Positions 1 to 11,053 of a DNA stretch of 64,000 bases are shown in pieces (the first letter of the stretch is position 1; each line of letters begins with the position of its first letter). The position numbers and the translations under genes were made by a program. The notes below the pieces were generated by a model, which worked only from the letters and a program-made list of their open reading frames with translations, was not told where the DNA came from and searched no databases. Source of the stretch: Marmoricola sp. (GTDB taxonomy: Bacteria; Actinomycetota; Actinomycetes; Propionibacteriales; Nocardioidaceae); NCBI GenBank assembly GCA_025964795.1, contig JAOPYC010000166.1, forward strand, positions 1 through 64,000, read 5' to 3'.

Positions 1-880
1 CCCACTCCATCGTGGCCCCGGCCTCGCAGGTCGCGCGCTTGGTCACGAGGTTGTAGACGTTGTTCGACCAGTTCTGGATCGTGGTGTAGCGCACGCGGGC
101 GCCCTTCTTCACGATGATCTCGACGACGGCCGAGTGCAGCGAGTCCGAGCTGTAGATCGGCGCCGTGCAGCCCTCGACGTAGTGCACGTAGGAGTCCTCG
201 TCGGCGATGATCAGCGTGCGCTCGAACTGGCCCATGTTCTCGGTGTTGATGCGGAAGTAGGCCTGCAGCGGGATCTCGACGTGGACGCCCTTGGGCACGT
301 AGATGAACGAGCCGCCGGACCACACCGCGGAGTTCAGCGCGGAGAACTTGTTGTCACCGACGGGGATCACGGTGCCGAAGTACTCCTGGAAGAGCTCCGG
401 GTGCTCCTTCAGCGCGGTGTCGGTGTCCAGGAAGATGACGCCCTGGGCCTCGAGCTCCTCGTTGATCTTGTGGTAGACGACCTCGGACTCGTACTGCGCG
501 GCGACACCGGAGACCAGGCGGGCCTTCTCGGCCTCGGGGATGCCGAGCTTGTCGTAGGTGTTCTTGATGTCCGCCGGGAGGTCGTCCCAGGTCTGGGCCT
601 GCTTCTCGGTCGAGCGGACGAAGTACTTGATGTTGTCGAAGTCGATCGTCGACAGGTCCGAGCCCCACGTCGGCATCGGCTTGCGGCCGAAGAGCTTGAG
701 GCCCTTCATCCGCATGTCGAGCATCCACTGGGGCTCGCTCTTCAGCGAGGAGATGTTGCGGACGACGTCCTCGCTGAGGCCGCGCTTGGCGTCGGCACCC
801 ACGTCGTTCTTGTCGGACCAGCCGAACTCGTAACGACCGATGTCCTTGATCGACGGGTTCAGCTCTTCGATGGAAGTCAT
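1..880 (-). CDS. sufB: Fe-S cluster assembly protein SufB, 3' end cut by window edge
   Basis: SufB is the scaffold subunit of the SUF iron-sulfur cluster assembly machine (SufBCD) in the cytosol. The 293 visible residues begin [20 protein letters not shown] and contain the SufB core features [29 protein letters not shown] and YVEGCTAP. The family is usually about 470-480 residues, so roughly the last 40 percent lies outside the window. The ATG at 880 is preceded by an AGGAGAGG ribosome binding site and overlaps the sufR stop by 4 bp, so the two genes are translationally coupled and probably co-regulated by SufR. Confidence 0.96.
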   Translation of the reverse strand, partial: MTSIEELNPSIKDIGRYEFGWSDKNDVGADAKRGLSEDVVRNISSLKSEPQWMLDMRMKGLKLFGRKPMPTWGSDLSTIDFDNIKYFVRSTEKQAQTWDDLPADIKNTYDKLGIPEAEKARLVSGVAAQYESEVVYHKINEELEAQGVIFLDTDTALKEHPELFQEYFGTVIPVGDNKFSALNSAVWSGGSFIYVPKGVHVEIPLQAYFRINTENMGQFERTLIIADEDSYVHYVEGCTAPIYSSDSLHSAVVEIIVKKGARVRYTTIQNWSNNVYNLVTKRATCEAGATMEW

Positions 881-1566
881 CGTGTGACCCTCTCCTTGGT
901 GCTCGTGGTGGGAATACAGGTCGTGCAGACACCGTCGCCGTGGGCGATGGTGGCCAGTCGCTGGACGTGCCGGCCGCCGAGCATCCGGCTGATCGCGGCC
1001 GTCTCCGCCTCGCACAGCTCGGGGAACTCGTTGGCCACGTGGGAGACCGGGCAGTGCTGCTGGCACAGCTGCTCGCCCACGGGAACGTCGCGGACCGCGG
1101 CGGCGTACCCCTCGTTGGTGAAGACCTGGGCCAGCGCCTGCACGGGAGCCAGCTCGGGCTGCGAGGCGACGAGGTCGTCGAAGCGCTGCTCGATCTTGTT
1201 GGCGCGGCGGTCGGCGAACTGGCGGACGGCCTCCTTGCCACCGGTCTCGGCGAGGAAGCGGATCGCCTGCACGGCGAGGTCGTCGTAGGCCTGGTCGAGC
1301 TGGTCGCGGCCCGTCGGGGTCAGGGCGAAGACCTTGGCCGGGCGACCACGCCCGCGAACGGCGGTGGCGCGGGGCTCCCGCGCCTCCAGGGTGCCGTCCT
1401 CGAGCAGGTGGTCGAGATGACGGCGGACGGCGGCCGGGGTGAGCTGCAGGCGCTGCGCCAGCGCGGCGGCGGTGGAGGGGCCGTTGACCATCACGGACTG
1501 CACCACACGCTCGCGCGTGGGCTGGTCGTGCTGGACGCTGGGAGTCAGCGCGTCGGCGATTTCCAC
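877..1566 (-). CDS. sufR: SufR-type Fe-S-sensing transcriptional regulator
   Basis: This 229-residue DNA-binding protein is predicted to repress the suf operon when its own Fe-S cluster is intact. Residues 20-75 form a winged helix-turn-helix of the ArsR/MarR-like type ([20 protein letters not shown], followed by a GRGRPAKVF wing). The C-terminal third carries the cysteines expected to bind a cluster: [10 protein letters not shown], a Cys in FPELCEAET and the terminal CTTC. It is the first gene of the suf operon and overlaps sufB by 4 bp. The GTG start at 1566 lies inside a candidate operator, and no good Shine-Dalgarno precedes it, so the transcript may be leaderless. Confidence 0.9.
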   Translation of the reverse strand: MEIADALTPSVQHDQPTRERVVQSVMVNGPSTAAALAQRLQLTPAAVRRHLDHLLEDGTLEAREPRATAVRGRGRPAKVFALTPTGRDQLDQAYDDLAVQAIRFLAETGGKEAVRQFADRRANKIEQRFDDLVASQPELAPVQALAQVFTNEGYAAAVRDVPVGEQLCQQHCPVSHVANEFPELCEAETAAISRMLGGRHVQRLATIAHGDGVCTTCIPTTSTKERVTR

Positions 1567-1577
1567 AACAACAGTGT
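1563..1577 (-). promoter_or_regulatory. Candidate SufR operator overlapping the sufR start codon
   Basis: On the minus strand the sequence reads ACACT-GTTGT-TGTGG. This differs by one base from the ACACT-N5-TGTGA palindrome that I recall being reported for the mycobacterial SufR (Rv1460). The second half contains the GTG start of sufR, so a bound repressor would block transcription start or early elongation. The match is by eye only. Confidence 0.45.
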
Positions 1578-1603
1578 GCCCTTAATGGGAAGCGCCTTTC
1601 AAA

Positions 1604-1617
1604 TAAGGTCGCCCTTA
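1604..1617. promoter_or_regulatory. Inverted repeat TAAGG-N4-CCTTA upstream of sufR
   Basis: A perfect 5-bp inverted repeat with a 4-bp spacer lies 38 bp upstream of the sufR start, in an AT-richer stretch between sufR and the divergent DinB-family gene. A second TAAGGGC (minus strand) lies at about 1578-1584. It may be a second regulator site or part of the divergent promoter; the binding protein is unknown. Confidence 0.35.
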
Positions 1618-1668
1618 CCTCTAGCCGCGCCGCCCGCGTCCTCAGGGGCGCGTCGTACGGTCGGGTCC

Positions 1669-2172
1669 ATGGAGATCTCAGAACTGCTCGTCGACTCGTT
1701 CGGACGGGTCCGTGAACTGTACGTCGCCACCGCCGACGACCTGGACCTCGAGGTGGCCCACCGCCGGCCCTCGGGCACCGGGAACCCCATCGTCTGGCTG
1801 CTGTGGCACACCGCCCGGGTGCAGGACGACCACGTCTGTGGCCTCTCCGGCGGCCAGCAGGCGTGGCACTCCGGATGGTCGGAGAAGCTGGGCCTGCCCT
1901 TCGAGGAGGGTGCCATCGGCTACGGCCAGTCCTCCGAGGAGGTCGACGCCGTCCGGGTCGACCGGATCCAGGACCTCGTGGACTACCACCAGGCGGTGCA
2001 CCAGCTGACGCTGGACTACGTGGAGGGCCTCGACGCGGCCGACCTGGACCGGATCGTGGACCGTCACTGGACCCCGCCGGTCACCGCCGGCGCCCGGCTT
2101 GTCAGCGTGCTCGGCGACTGCCTGCAGCACCTCGGCCAGGCGGCCTACGTGAAGGGGCTCCCCGAGGCCTAG
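1669..2172 (+). CDS. DinB/DUF664-family mycothiol-dependent-like enzyme
   Basis: A 167-residue protein of the DinB/YfiT four-helix-bundle superfamily (DUF664-like), whose members act as thiol-dependent metal enzymes in actinobacteria. Family features are the early [14 protein letters not shown] segment around residues 42-57, with metal-ligand-type His residues, and the C-terminal [17 protein letters not shown] helix with a further His. The ATG at 1669 was chosen because the longer upstream reading frame runs antisense through sufR. The substrate is unknown. It is divergent from sufR and stands just before the ABC exporter genes. Confidence 0.8.
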   Translation: MEISELLVDSFGRVRELYVATADDLDLEVAHRRPSGTGNPIVWLLWHTARVQDDHVCGLSGGQQAWHSGWSEKLGLPFEEGAIGYGQSSEEVDAVRVDRIQDLVDYHQAVHQLTLDYVEGLDAADLDRIVDRHWTPPVTAGARLVSVLGDCLQHLGQAAYVKGLPEA

Positions 2173-2197
2173 CGGGGCCCGTCCGTAGAATCCAGGC

Positions 2198-3154
2198 GTG
2201 CCCGCCTCCCCCAGCTCCGTGACCGCTTCGGGGCCTGCCGTCGCGGTCTCCGGCCTGGTGATGAGGTACGCCGACAAGGTGGCCGTCGACCAGCTCGACC
2301 TGGTCGTCGAGCGGCGCACGATCACCGCGGTGCTGGGGCCCAACGGTGCCGGGAAGACCACCACGCTGGAGACCTGTGAGGGCTACCGCAAGGCCCAGGC
2401 CGGGACGGTGCGGGTGCTGGGCCTCGACCCGCAGAGCCAGCGGCGTGACCTGCTGCCCCGCATCGGCGTAATGCTCCAGGACGGCGGCGCCTGGTCCGGG
2501 GTGCGGGCGATGGAGATGCTGCGGCACATCGCCCGGCTGCACGCAGAGCCCCTGGACGTCGACGTGCTCGGTGAGCGCCTCGGCCTCGGGGACTGCGGGC
2601 GCACCCCCTACCGGCGGCTCTCCGGTGGTCAGCAGCAGCGGCTCAAGCTGGCTCTGGCGGTGGTCGGCCGGCCTGAGCTGGTCTTCGTCGACGAGCCGAC
2701 CGCGGGGATGGATCCCGCGGCGCGGCGTACGACCTGGGAGCTGCTGCAGGAGATGCGCGCCGACGGCGTCACGGTGGTGCTGACCACGCACCACATGGAC
2801 GAGGCCGAGCGGCTGGCCGACCAGATCCACATCATCGACCGCGGCCGGATGATCGTGTCGGGCTCGCCGCTCCAGCTCACCCGGGGCGGGACATCCACGA
2901 TCCGGCTCGTCGTCACCAAGCCGTTCCCCGAGGGGGCGCCCGATCTCCTGCAGGCCGCGCTGGGCCACCGGCTCGAGGTGCGCACGATCAGCGACGTCAG
3001 CCTGCTGATCACCGGCCCCGCCGACAGCACCACGCTGGCCACCGTCTCGGCGTGGTGCGAGCAGCACGGCGTGCTGCCCGAGTCGCTGCAGCTCGGCCAG
3101 CGCAACCTCGAGGACGTCTTCCTCGAGCTGACCGGGCGCGAGCTGGTCACATGA
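2198..3154 (+). CDS. ABC-2 type exporter, ATP-binding subunit
   Basis: A 318-residue ATPase that powers a two-component ABC exporter together with the next gene. It shows Walker A GPNGAGKTT (residues 47-55), the Q-loop at Gln94, signature LSGGQQQRLK (141-150), Walker B LVFVDEP (161-167) and the His switch region TTHHMDEAE (196-204). A C-terminal extension of about 100 residues, typical of drug/lipid exporter ATPases, follows. GTG start. The position between suf genes and ctaA is the usual actinobacterial location for this exporter. The substrate cannot be told from sequence. Confidence 0.93.
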   Translation: MPASPSSVTASGPAVAVSGLVMRYADKVAVDQLDLVVERRTITAVLGPNGAGKTTTLETCEGYRKAQAGTVRVLGLDPQSQRRDLLPRIGVMLQDGGAWSGVRAMEMLRHIARLHAEPLDVDVLGERLGLGDCGRTPYRRLSGGQQQRLKLALAVVGRPELVFVDEPTAGMDPAARRTTWELLQEMRADGVTVVLTTHHMDEAERLADQIHIIDRGRMIVSGSPLQLTRGGTSTIRLVVTKPFPEGAPDLLQAALGHRLEVRTISDVSLLITGPADSTTLATVSAWCEQHGVLPESLQLGQRNLEDVFLELTGRELVT

Positions 3155-3164
3155 GGGAGGTCAC

Positions 3165-3932
3165 GTGAGCACGGGACTGTTCACCCCACGCCCGGGGGCC
3201 GCTCCGCTCTGGCGGCAGGTGTGTGCCCAGGCATCGATGGAGTCGCGGCTGATGCTGCGCAACGGCGAGCAGCTGCTGTTGGCCGTGGTGATCCCCGTGA
3301 TGGTGCTTATCGGCGGGGTGGAGGGCGCCGCGCACCTCGACCTGTCGCTCTCGCACCGCCCGATCGACGAGTTCGCCCCCGGGGTGCTGGCGCTCGCGGT
3401 CATGTCGACGGCGTTCACGTCCCTGGCGATCGCGACCGGCTTCGAGCGCCGCTACGGGGTGATCAAGCGGCTCGGCTCCTCCCCGCTCCCCCGCTCGGGC
3501 CTGCTCCTGGGCAAGGTCGGCGCGCTGCTGCTGGTGGAGCTCCTGCAGATCCTGGTGATCTCCGTCGTCGCCCTGGTCATGGGCTGGGAGCCGCACCCCT
3601 CGCTGCTGGCGGCGCTGGTCGTGATCGTCGCCGGGACCGCGGCCTTCGCCTCCCTCGGGCTCTTCGTGGCGGGTGTCCTCCGGGCGGAGGCCACGCTGGC
3701 CGCGGCGAACCTCGTCTACCTGCTGCTGATGGCGGGCGGGGCCGTCGTGCTCCCCTCGTCGGCGTACGGCGCCTTCGGGGGCGTCACCCGCTTCCTGCCC
3801 TCGGGCGCCCTGGGTGACGGCCTGCGGCGCGCGTTCTGGTCCGGCGAGGTCCCGTGGAGCTCGCTGCTGGTGCTCGTCGTGTGGGCCGGTGCCGGCGCAG
3901 CGCTGACGGCGAGGACGTTCAAGTGGGAATGA
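3165..3932 (+). CDS. ABC-2 type exporter, permease subunit
   Basis: A 255-residue membrane protein with about six hydrophobic segments, including LLLAVVIPVMVLIGGV near residue 40, a KVGALLLVELLQILVISVV segment and a C-terminal LLVLVVWAGAGAALTA segment. This is the ABC-2 permease layout. The GTG start follows a GGGAGG ribosome binding site 10 bp after the ATPase gene, so the two form an operon. The stop codon overlaps the ctaA start, suggesting ctaA is translated from the same message. The exported compound is unknown. Confidence 0.92.
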   Translation: MSTGLFTPRPGAAPLWRQVCAQASMESRLMLRNGEQLLLAVVIPVMVLIGGVEGAAHLDLSLSHRPIDEFAPGVLALAVMSTAFTSLAIATGFERRYGVIKRLGSSPLPRSGLLLGKVGALLLVELLQILVISVVALVMGWEPHPSLLAALVVIVAGTAAFASLGLFVAGVLRAEATLAAANLVYLLLMAGGAVVLPSSAYGAFGGVTRFLPSGALGDGLRRAFWSGEVPWSSLLVLVVWAGAGAALTARTFKWE

Positions 3933-4825
3933 TGTCAGCGGTCATGGACCGGACCACGGGGATCGGTGCACGCACGTGGGTCCGCCGCTTCGCCTGGGCG
4001 ACCCTGGTGGCCAACATCGGCATCGTGGTCACCGGCGGGGCCGTCCGGCTGAGTGGCTCGGGGCTGGGCTGCCCGACCTGGCCGCGGTGCCACGACGGTT
4101 CGTTCACGCCCCACGGCGAGCTCAATCTGCACTCCGCGATCGAGTTCGGCAACCGCACGCTGACCTTCGTGCTGACCGCCATCGCCATCGCCACGTTCGT
4201 CAGTGCCCTCGGCACGGGGCGTCGCGACCTGCGCCGGCTGGCGCTGCTGCTGGCCCTGAGCGTCCCGGCCCAGGCGGTCCTCGGCGGGATCACGGTGCTG
4301 ACCGACCTGAACCCGTGGGTGGTCGCCTTCCACCTGCTCTTCTCGATGGGCATCATCAGCCTGGCGGTGCTCTACGTGCACCGGACCGAGCATCCGGCGT
4401 CCGCGGGCGAGGCCACCCGCCGGCACACGGTGGTGGCCTGGTCGACGTACGCCGCGGCCTGGGTGGTCCTCGCCCTGGGCACGGTCGTGACCGGCTCCGG
4501 ACCACACGCCGGGGACGTCAACGCGCCGCGCAACGGCCTCGACCCGCTCCAGCTGTCCCAGTTGCACGCTGATTTCGTGTTTCTGCTGGTCGGCCTCACC
4601 GTGGCGCTGGTGATCGTGCACCCGTCGCGGACGACGTGGACGCTGCTCGGGGTCGAGCTGGCCCAGGGACTGATCGGCTTCGTGCAGTACTTCACCGACC
4701 TGCCGGCCGTCCTCGTCGGCTTCCACCTGCTCGGTGCCTCGCTGGTGGCCGCAGCCGCGACCTGGGTGCTGATCGAGGTCCGCGAGGGGTCAGCCCCGCG
4801 AGCGGTCAGCGACGCTCGAGCATGA
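3929..4825 (+). CDS. ctaA: Heme A synthase, COX15/CtaA family
   Basis: CtaA oxidises the C8 methyl of heme O to make heme A for aa3-type cytochrome oxidase, in the cytoplasmic membrane. The 298-residue protein has about eight membrane helices and the four family histidines: His68 (in HSAIEFGNR), His135, His213 (QLHADF) and His266 (GFHLLG). The extracytoplasmic cysteine pair CPTWPRC (Cys48, Cys54) matches that of the Bacillus-type enzyme. The first of two adjacent ATG codons was taken; it overlaps the permease stop. Its partner ctaB lies 3 kb downstream on the other strand. Confidence 0.95.
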   Translation: MMSAVMDRTTGIGARTWVRRFAWATLVANIGIVVTGGAVRLSGSGLGCPTWPRCHDGSFTPHGELNLHSAIEFGNRTLTFVLTAIAIATFVSALGTGRRDLRRLALLLALSVPAQAVLGGITVLTDLNPWVVAFHLLFSMGIISLAVLYVHRTEHPASAGEATRRHTVVAWSTYAAAWVVLALGTVVTGSGPHAGDVNAPRNGLDPLQLSQLHADFVFLLVGLTVALVIVHPSRTTWTLLGVELAQGLIGFVQYFTDLPAVLVGFHLLGASLVAAAATWVLIEVREGSAPRAVSDARA

Positions 4826-5210
4826 CGACCGGGATCACCCGGGTCGTCTTCTCCTCGTAGTCGGCGAACCCCGGGTAGCGCGACTTCTGCAGCTCCCAGA
4901 TCGGCGCCCGCTCCTCGTCGTCGAGAACCCGGGCCGTGACCTGCACGGTCTCCGTGCCGACCTCGACGCTGGCTTCGGGATGGGCCTTCACGTTGTGGAA
5001 CCAGTCGGGGTTGGTGTCCGCCCCGGCCTTGGAGGCGAAGACGGCGAACCCGTCGCCGACCGCCTGGTACATCATCGGGTTGACCCGCTCCTGGCCACTC
5101 TTGGCGCCGGTGCTGTGCAGCAGCAGCAACGGAGCACCCTCGAAGCTGCCCCCGACCTTCCCGCCGCTGGCGCGGAACTCCTCGATGATCTTGGCGTTGT
5201 AGTCCGTCAT
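4806..5210 (-). CDS. Deazaflavin (F420)-dependent nitroreductase-family protein
   Basis: A 134-residue protein of the Ddn/nitroreductase-quinone reductase split-barrel family, which uses coenzyme F420 in actinobacteria. Family motifs are LLLLHSTGAKSGQERVNPMMY (residues about 28-48) and NPDWFHNVKAHPEASVEVG, followed by the ARVLDDEERAPIW segment. The native substrate is not predictable. It runs convergent to ctaA, and the two 3' ends overlap by 20 bp. Confidence 0.88.
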   Translation of the reverse strand: MTDYNAKIIEEFRASGGKVGGSFEGAPLLLLHSTGAKSGQERVNPMMYQAVGDGFAVFASKAGADTNPDWFHNVKAHPEASVEVGTETVQVTARVLDDEERAPIWELQKSRYPGFADYEEKTTRVIPVVMLERR

Positions 5211-5281
5211 GTGGCCAACGTACCGGCCGTCGAGCGGCTCACGCAGCAGCCGGGACGCGGGGACCCTGTGGATAGGGTCTG

Positions 5282-5914
5282 GTGGTGGTGGAGAGCGTGC
5301 TGGATGCGATCAGATCGGTTCCGCCCGCCCTCGCCTACGCCATCATCGCGCTGCTGACCTTCGGCGAGGCGGCCTTCTTCGCCGGGTTCGTGCTTCCCGG
5401 GGAGACGGCCGTGCTCCTCGGGGGGTTCCTGGCCAGCGAGGGCCACCTCCAGATCGCCGCCCTGATCGTGCTGGTGGTGATCAGCGCGGTGCTCGGCGAC
5501 ACGGTCGGCTACGAGGTCGGCAAGCACCTCGGGCCGCGCGTGCTGCGGCTCCGTGTCTTCCAGAGGCACCAGGGCCGACTCGACCAGGCGCAGGACGTGC
5601 TGCGACGCCGCGGCGGCCCCGCGATCTTCCTCGCCCGGTGGACCGCGTTCTTCCGCGCCGTGATGCCGGGCATCGCCGGCCTCAGCCACATGCGCTACCG
5701 GGTGTTCCTCGTGTGGAACGCCCTGGGTGCACTGGCCTGGGGCACGACCTTCTGCCTGGTGGGCTACTTCGCCGGCGCGTCGTACAAGAAGGTCGCCTCC
5801 ACGATCGGGGAGGGCGCAGCCGTCGTGCTGGCCGTCCTGGTGATCACCGGCCTGCTCGTCTGGCGCGTCCGGCACAAGCGCCGCGAGCGTGACGAGCTGT
5901 CAGCGGCGGCGTAG
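5282..5914 (+). CDS. DedA-family membrane protein
   Basis: A 210-residue integral membrane protein of the DedA/SNARE-associated family. Members have been linked to lipid flipping and envelope homeostasis. Family features are the early FGEAAFFAGFVLPGETAVL segment, a re-entrant-type ISAVLGDTVGYEVGKHLGPR and the ARWTAFFRAVMPGIAGLS motif near residue 118, with terminal helices and a basic tail. It starts at GTG 5282 after a GATAGGG stretch. Immediate neighbours give no functional hint. Confidence 0.9.
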   Translation: MVVESVLDAIRSVPPALAYAIIALLTFGEAAFFAGFVLPGETAVLLGGFLASEGHLQIAALIVLVVISAVLGDTVGYEVGKHLGPRVLRLRVFQRHQGRLDQAQDVLRRRGGPAIFLARWTAFFRAVMPGIAGLSHMRYRVFLVWNALGALAWGTTFCLVGYFAGASYKKVASTIGEGAAVVLAVLVITGLLVWRVRHKRRERDELSAAA

Positions 5915-6025
5915 CGCCGGGTCCACCAGCGTCGATCGCGTCGAGCACATCCTGCCGGTCACCGGACTGCGTCTCCCTCGGCGCACCGCAACACTCCCCC
6001 GTTCGCCTCCTGCGGCCTCTCGCCT

Positions 6026-6059
6026 GTGGTGGAATGTGGGCCGATGAGGCAGCCACCAC
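6026..6059 (+). other. Inverted repeat in the 5' leader of the lipoprotein gene
   Basis: GTGGTGG (6026-6032) can pair with CCACCAC (6053-6059) across a 20-nt loop, ending about 14 nt before the ATG at 6074 and just upstream of the AGGGAG ribosome binding site. It could modulate translation of the lipoprotein or be chance in GC-rich DNA. Confidence 0.25.
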
Positions 6060-6073
6060 CGTAGGGAGACTCG

Positions 6074-6628
6074 ATGCCGGCACTACGGCGTTCCGCGCAG
6101 CTGGGAACCCTGCTGGCCGTGCTCCTCCTGGCTGCCGGTTGCGGCACCACCGAGCCGGCGCCGCTCAAGGCCACCAAGCCCGAGGTGCCGGCCGACCTGT
6201 GTGCGACGGTCCCGGAGGCGGCTCGCACGGGCCTGCTCGCCAACGCGAACACCGACACCACGGGCAACCCGACCGCGGCGTGCTCGCTGCGTTCCGCCGA
6301 CGGGGCGAAGACCAAGGTCCAGGCCGTCGTCACCTGGTTGCAGGCCAACGACGACACCGACGGGGAAGCCGTCTGGGACAGCCAGTGCCAGGCGATCGAC
6401 CTGCGGGAGTTCCGCGCCCAGAGTGGCTTCCAGGCCAAGGGCGCCGACAAGTCGTGCGCAGCGACCAGCCGGACCGCGGGAGCCGACGGGGCCACGCTGG
6501 CGGCCGTCGCGGGGCGCGAGATCGTCACCGTCCGGCTGACCACGTCGCCGGCCGGCACCCCCACCTCGATCAGTCGCGGACAGCAGATGCTCGAGGGCGT
6601 CCTCGCCTCCCTGGCCGGCGACTCCTGA
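6074..6628 (+). CDS. Putative lipoprotein of unknown function (DUF3558-like)
   Basis: A 184-residue exported lipoprotein. The N-terminus has basic residues, a hydrophobic stretch (LGTLLAVLLLAAG) and a lipobox LAAGC with Cys at about residue 23. The mature part has spaced cysteines (DLCATVP, AACSLR, SQCQAI, SCAAT), consistent with two disulfides. The pattern of a Cys-rich domain measuring about 150 residues resembles DUF3558-type actinobacterial lipoproteins, but I cannot confirm that family. An AGGGAG ribosome binding site precedes the ATG. Confidence 0.75.
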   Translation: MPALRRSAQLGTLLAVLLLAAGCGTTEPAPLKATKPEVPADLCATVPEAARTGLLANANTDTTGNPTAACSLRSADGAKTKVQAVVTWLQANDDTDGEAVWDSQCQAIDLREFRAQSGFQAKGADKSCAATSRTAGADGATLAAVAGREIVTVRLTTSPAGTPTSISRGQQMLEGVLASLAGDS

Positions 6629-6635
6629 CCGACCG

Positions 6636-7826
6636 ATGACCGGCGAGGTGGCGGTCCCCTGGCACCGGCCGATGTCGGGGCGCGGACCCCGACGAGGCCC
6701 ACCGTGCCTCGACCCCGCTCGAGCTGTTCGTCGACCTCTGCTTCGTCGTCGCCGTGGCGGCCGCGGCCAGCACGCTGCACCACGACCTCACCGAAGGGCA
6801 CGTCGCCGGCCTGGCCGGCTACGCGATGGTGTTCTTCGCGATCTGGTGGGCCTGGGTGAACTACTCGTGGTTCGCCAGCGCCTACGACACCGGCGACGTC
6901 AGCTTCCGGCTGCTCACCTTCGTGGTGATGACGGGCGTCCTCGTCCTCGCGGCCGGCGCGCCAGGGGCGGCCGGGACGCAGCACGACTTCGGGCTGATCG
7001 TGGCCGGCTACCTGATCATGCGGGTCGCGATGATCCCGCTCTGGCTCCGCGTGGCCCGCGAGCATCCCGGGGCCCGGGGCACCGCCCTGCGCTACGTCGC
7101 GGCGGTCGTGGTGATCCAGGCCCTCTGGGTCCTGCGCCTGGTCCTCTTCGCCCACGGCACCATGAGCTGGGTCAGCTTCATCGCGTTGGCCGTCCTCGAG
7201 ATGCTGGCACCGTTCTGGGCCGAGCACCGCTGGTCCACCCCCTGGCACCGGCACCACATGGCCGAGCGCTACGAGCTGTTCACCATCATCGTCCTGGGCG
7301 AGGTCATCCTGGCGACGACGCAGGCCATCTCCAGCTCCATCGCCGGGCACGGGCCCGAGGTGCAGCTGGTGCTCCTGATCGTCGGCGCCCTGCTCCTGGT
7401 GTTCTCCATGTGGTGGATCTACTTCAAGCGCCCGATGGTCGACTCCCTGCGTCGCGACACCTCGTTCGTGTTCGGCTACGTCCACGGCTTCGCCTTCGTC
7501 TCGGCGGCGGCCGTCGGCGCCTGCCTGGCGGTGCTGGTCGACGTCGTCGAGCACCACGCCCACATCGAGAGCCGCAGCGCCGTGCTGCTGCTCGTGACCG
7601 CCGTGTCGGTCTACCTGCTGGTGATCGCCGGGATCCACAGCCTGGGCGACCGGTCCTGGCGACGGCCGTGCCGGCCCTGCTGGTGGTGGCGGTCATCTGG
7701 GTCGTCGCCCTGGTCGGCCTCGCACCCGGCACCAGCGTGCTGCTGGTCGGGCTGGCCGTCGCGGGGAGCCTGGCCGACCACGTCCGGCGTACGAACCGGG
7801 TCGCGGCCGCCGGGGTCAGCGCCTGA
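6636..7826 (+). pseudogene. Low-temperature requirement A (LtrA)-type membrane protein, two frameshifts
   Basis: The translated segments together give a near-complete LtrA-family multi-helix membrane protein of about 395 residues, split between two frames. The ATG at 6636 reads WHRPMSGR. One extra base near 6684 then shifts the frame, after which DPDEAHRASTPLELFVDL and the rest of the body follow in the frame of 6685. Near 7651-7653 one base seems missing; LATAVPALLVVAVIWVV to the stop at 7826 is back in the first frame. The two indels cancel, so either the gene is decaying or the assembly has two homopolymer-type errors. The 3' end overlaps ctaB by 11 bp. Confidence 0.8.
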
Positions 7827-8757
7827 TCAGCGGGTCGAGCGCGACGGCGACGAACAGCAGCGAGAGATACATGTTGGACCAGTGGAAGAGCCGCATCGGG
7901 CGCACGTCCACGAGGTCGTTGCTCAGCTTGGCACGCTGCCACATCAGGTGGGCCTCCACCAGGAAGCCGGCCCCGAGCAGCGTCGCCACGACGGGGTAGA
8001 GGACGTGCGTCCCGGCCACCGGCCAGAGCAGCAGCGAGGTCGCGACCATCACCCACGAGTAGGCCACGATCCGCTTCGCCACCCCCTCCGCGTCCTTCAC
8101 GACCGGGAGCATCGGCACGTCGACCCGCGCGTAGTCCTCGCGGTAGCGCATCGCCAGGGCCCACGTGTGCGGCGGCGTCCAGAAGAAGACCACGAGGAAC
8201 AGCACGACGGGCGCCCAGGCCAGGTCGTTGGTGACCGCGGTCCACCCGATCAGCGTGGGGAAGCAGCCGGCGAGGCCGCCCCAGACGATGTTCTGCGTCG
8301 TACGCCGCTTGAGCACCATCGTGTAGCCGAAGAGGTAGAACGCGCTGGCCGCCAGGGCCAGCCCGGAGGAGAGCCAGTTGACGAAGAAGCCGAGGACCAG
8401 CGTCGAGACCACCATCAGGGTGAGCCCGAAGACGAACGCCGAGCGCGGCGTGACGATGTGGCGCGGGAGCGCCCGGCGCCGGGTACGGCGCATCTGCTGG
8501 TCGATGTCGCGGTCGTAGACACAGTTCAGGGCGTTGGCGCTGCCCGCGGACAGGGTGCCGCCGACGACCGTGGCCACCACCAGCCACAGCGGCGGGACCC
8601 CACGCTGGGCGAAGAACATCACCGGCACGGTGGTGAGGAGGAGCAGCTCGATCACGCGGGGCTTGGTCAGCCCCACGTAGGCCCCGACCACGTCGCGCAG
8701 GGTCGCCGGCTCCGAGGATCGCCCGGCCAGGGAGACGTCGGACTCGAGCGCGGTCAA
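7816..8757 (-). CDS. ctaB: Protoheme IX farnesyltransferase (heme O synthase)
   Basis: CtaB attaches a farnesyl group to heme b to make heme O, the substrate of CtaA. The 313-residue UbiA-superfamily membrane protein has the prenyltransferase motif N78-x3-D82-x3-D86 in the YDRDID region, followed by [10 protein letters not shown], and about nine membrane helices. The only usable start in frame is TTG at 8757. Placement between ctaA and tkt, divergent from tkt, is the standard actinobacterial order. Confidence 0.95.
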   Translation of the reverse strand: MTALESDVSLAGRSSEPATLRDVVGAYVGLTKPRVIELLLLTTVPVMFFAQRGVPPLWLVVATVVGGTLSAGSANALNCVYDRDIDQQMRRTRRRALPRHIVTPRSAFVFGLTLMVVSTLVLGFFVNWLSSGLALAASAFYLFGYTMVLKRRTTQNIVWGGLAGCFPTLIGWTAVTNDLAWAPVVLFLVVFFWTPPHTWALAMRYREDYARVDVPMLPVVKDAEGVAKRIVAYSWVMVATSLLLWPVAGTHVLYPVVATLLGAGFLVEAHLMWQRAKLSNDLVDVRPMRLFHWSNMYLSLLFVAVALDPLIRR

Positions 8758-8912
8758 CGAAGCCTCGCAATCAGGGAGCGGAAACGGGGTACTGCCTCGG
8801 GGAGTCTAACTCCGGGGGTGGTCGCCCCACGAACCGACCGGCGTGACCTGGACCCCGTCAGCGGACTAGGCTCGAAGACGACGCATGAGGCTCTAGAGAG
8901 GACCCCAAGGAC

Positions 8913-11015
<2,103 letters not shown>

Positions 11016-11053
11016 TCGCCGCCCGGCCCCAAACGTCAACGAAGGAGCAGCAC

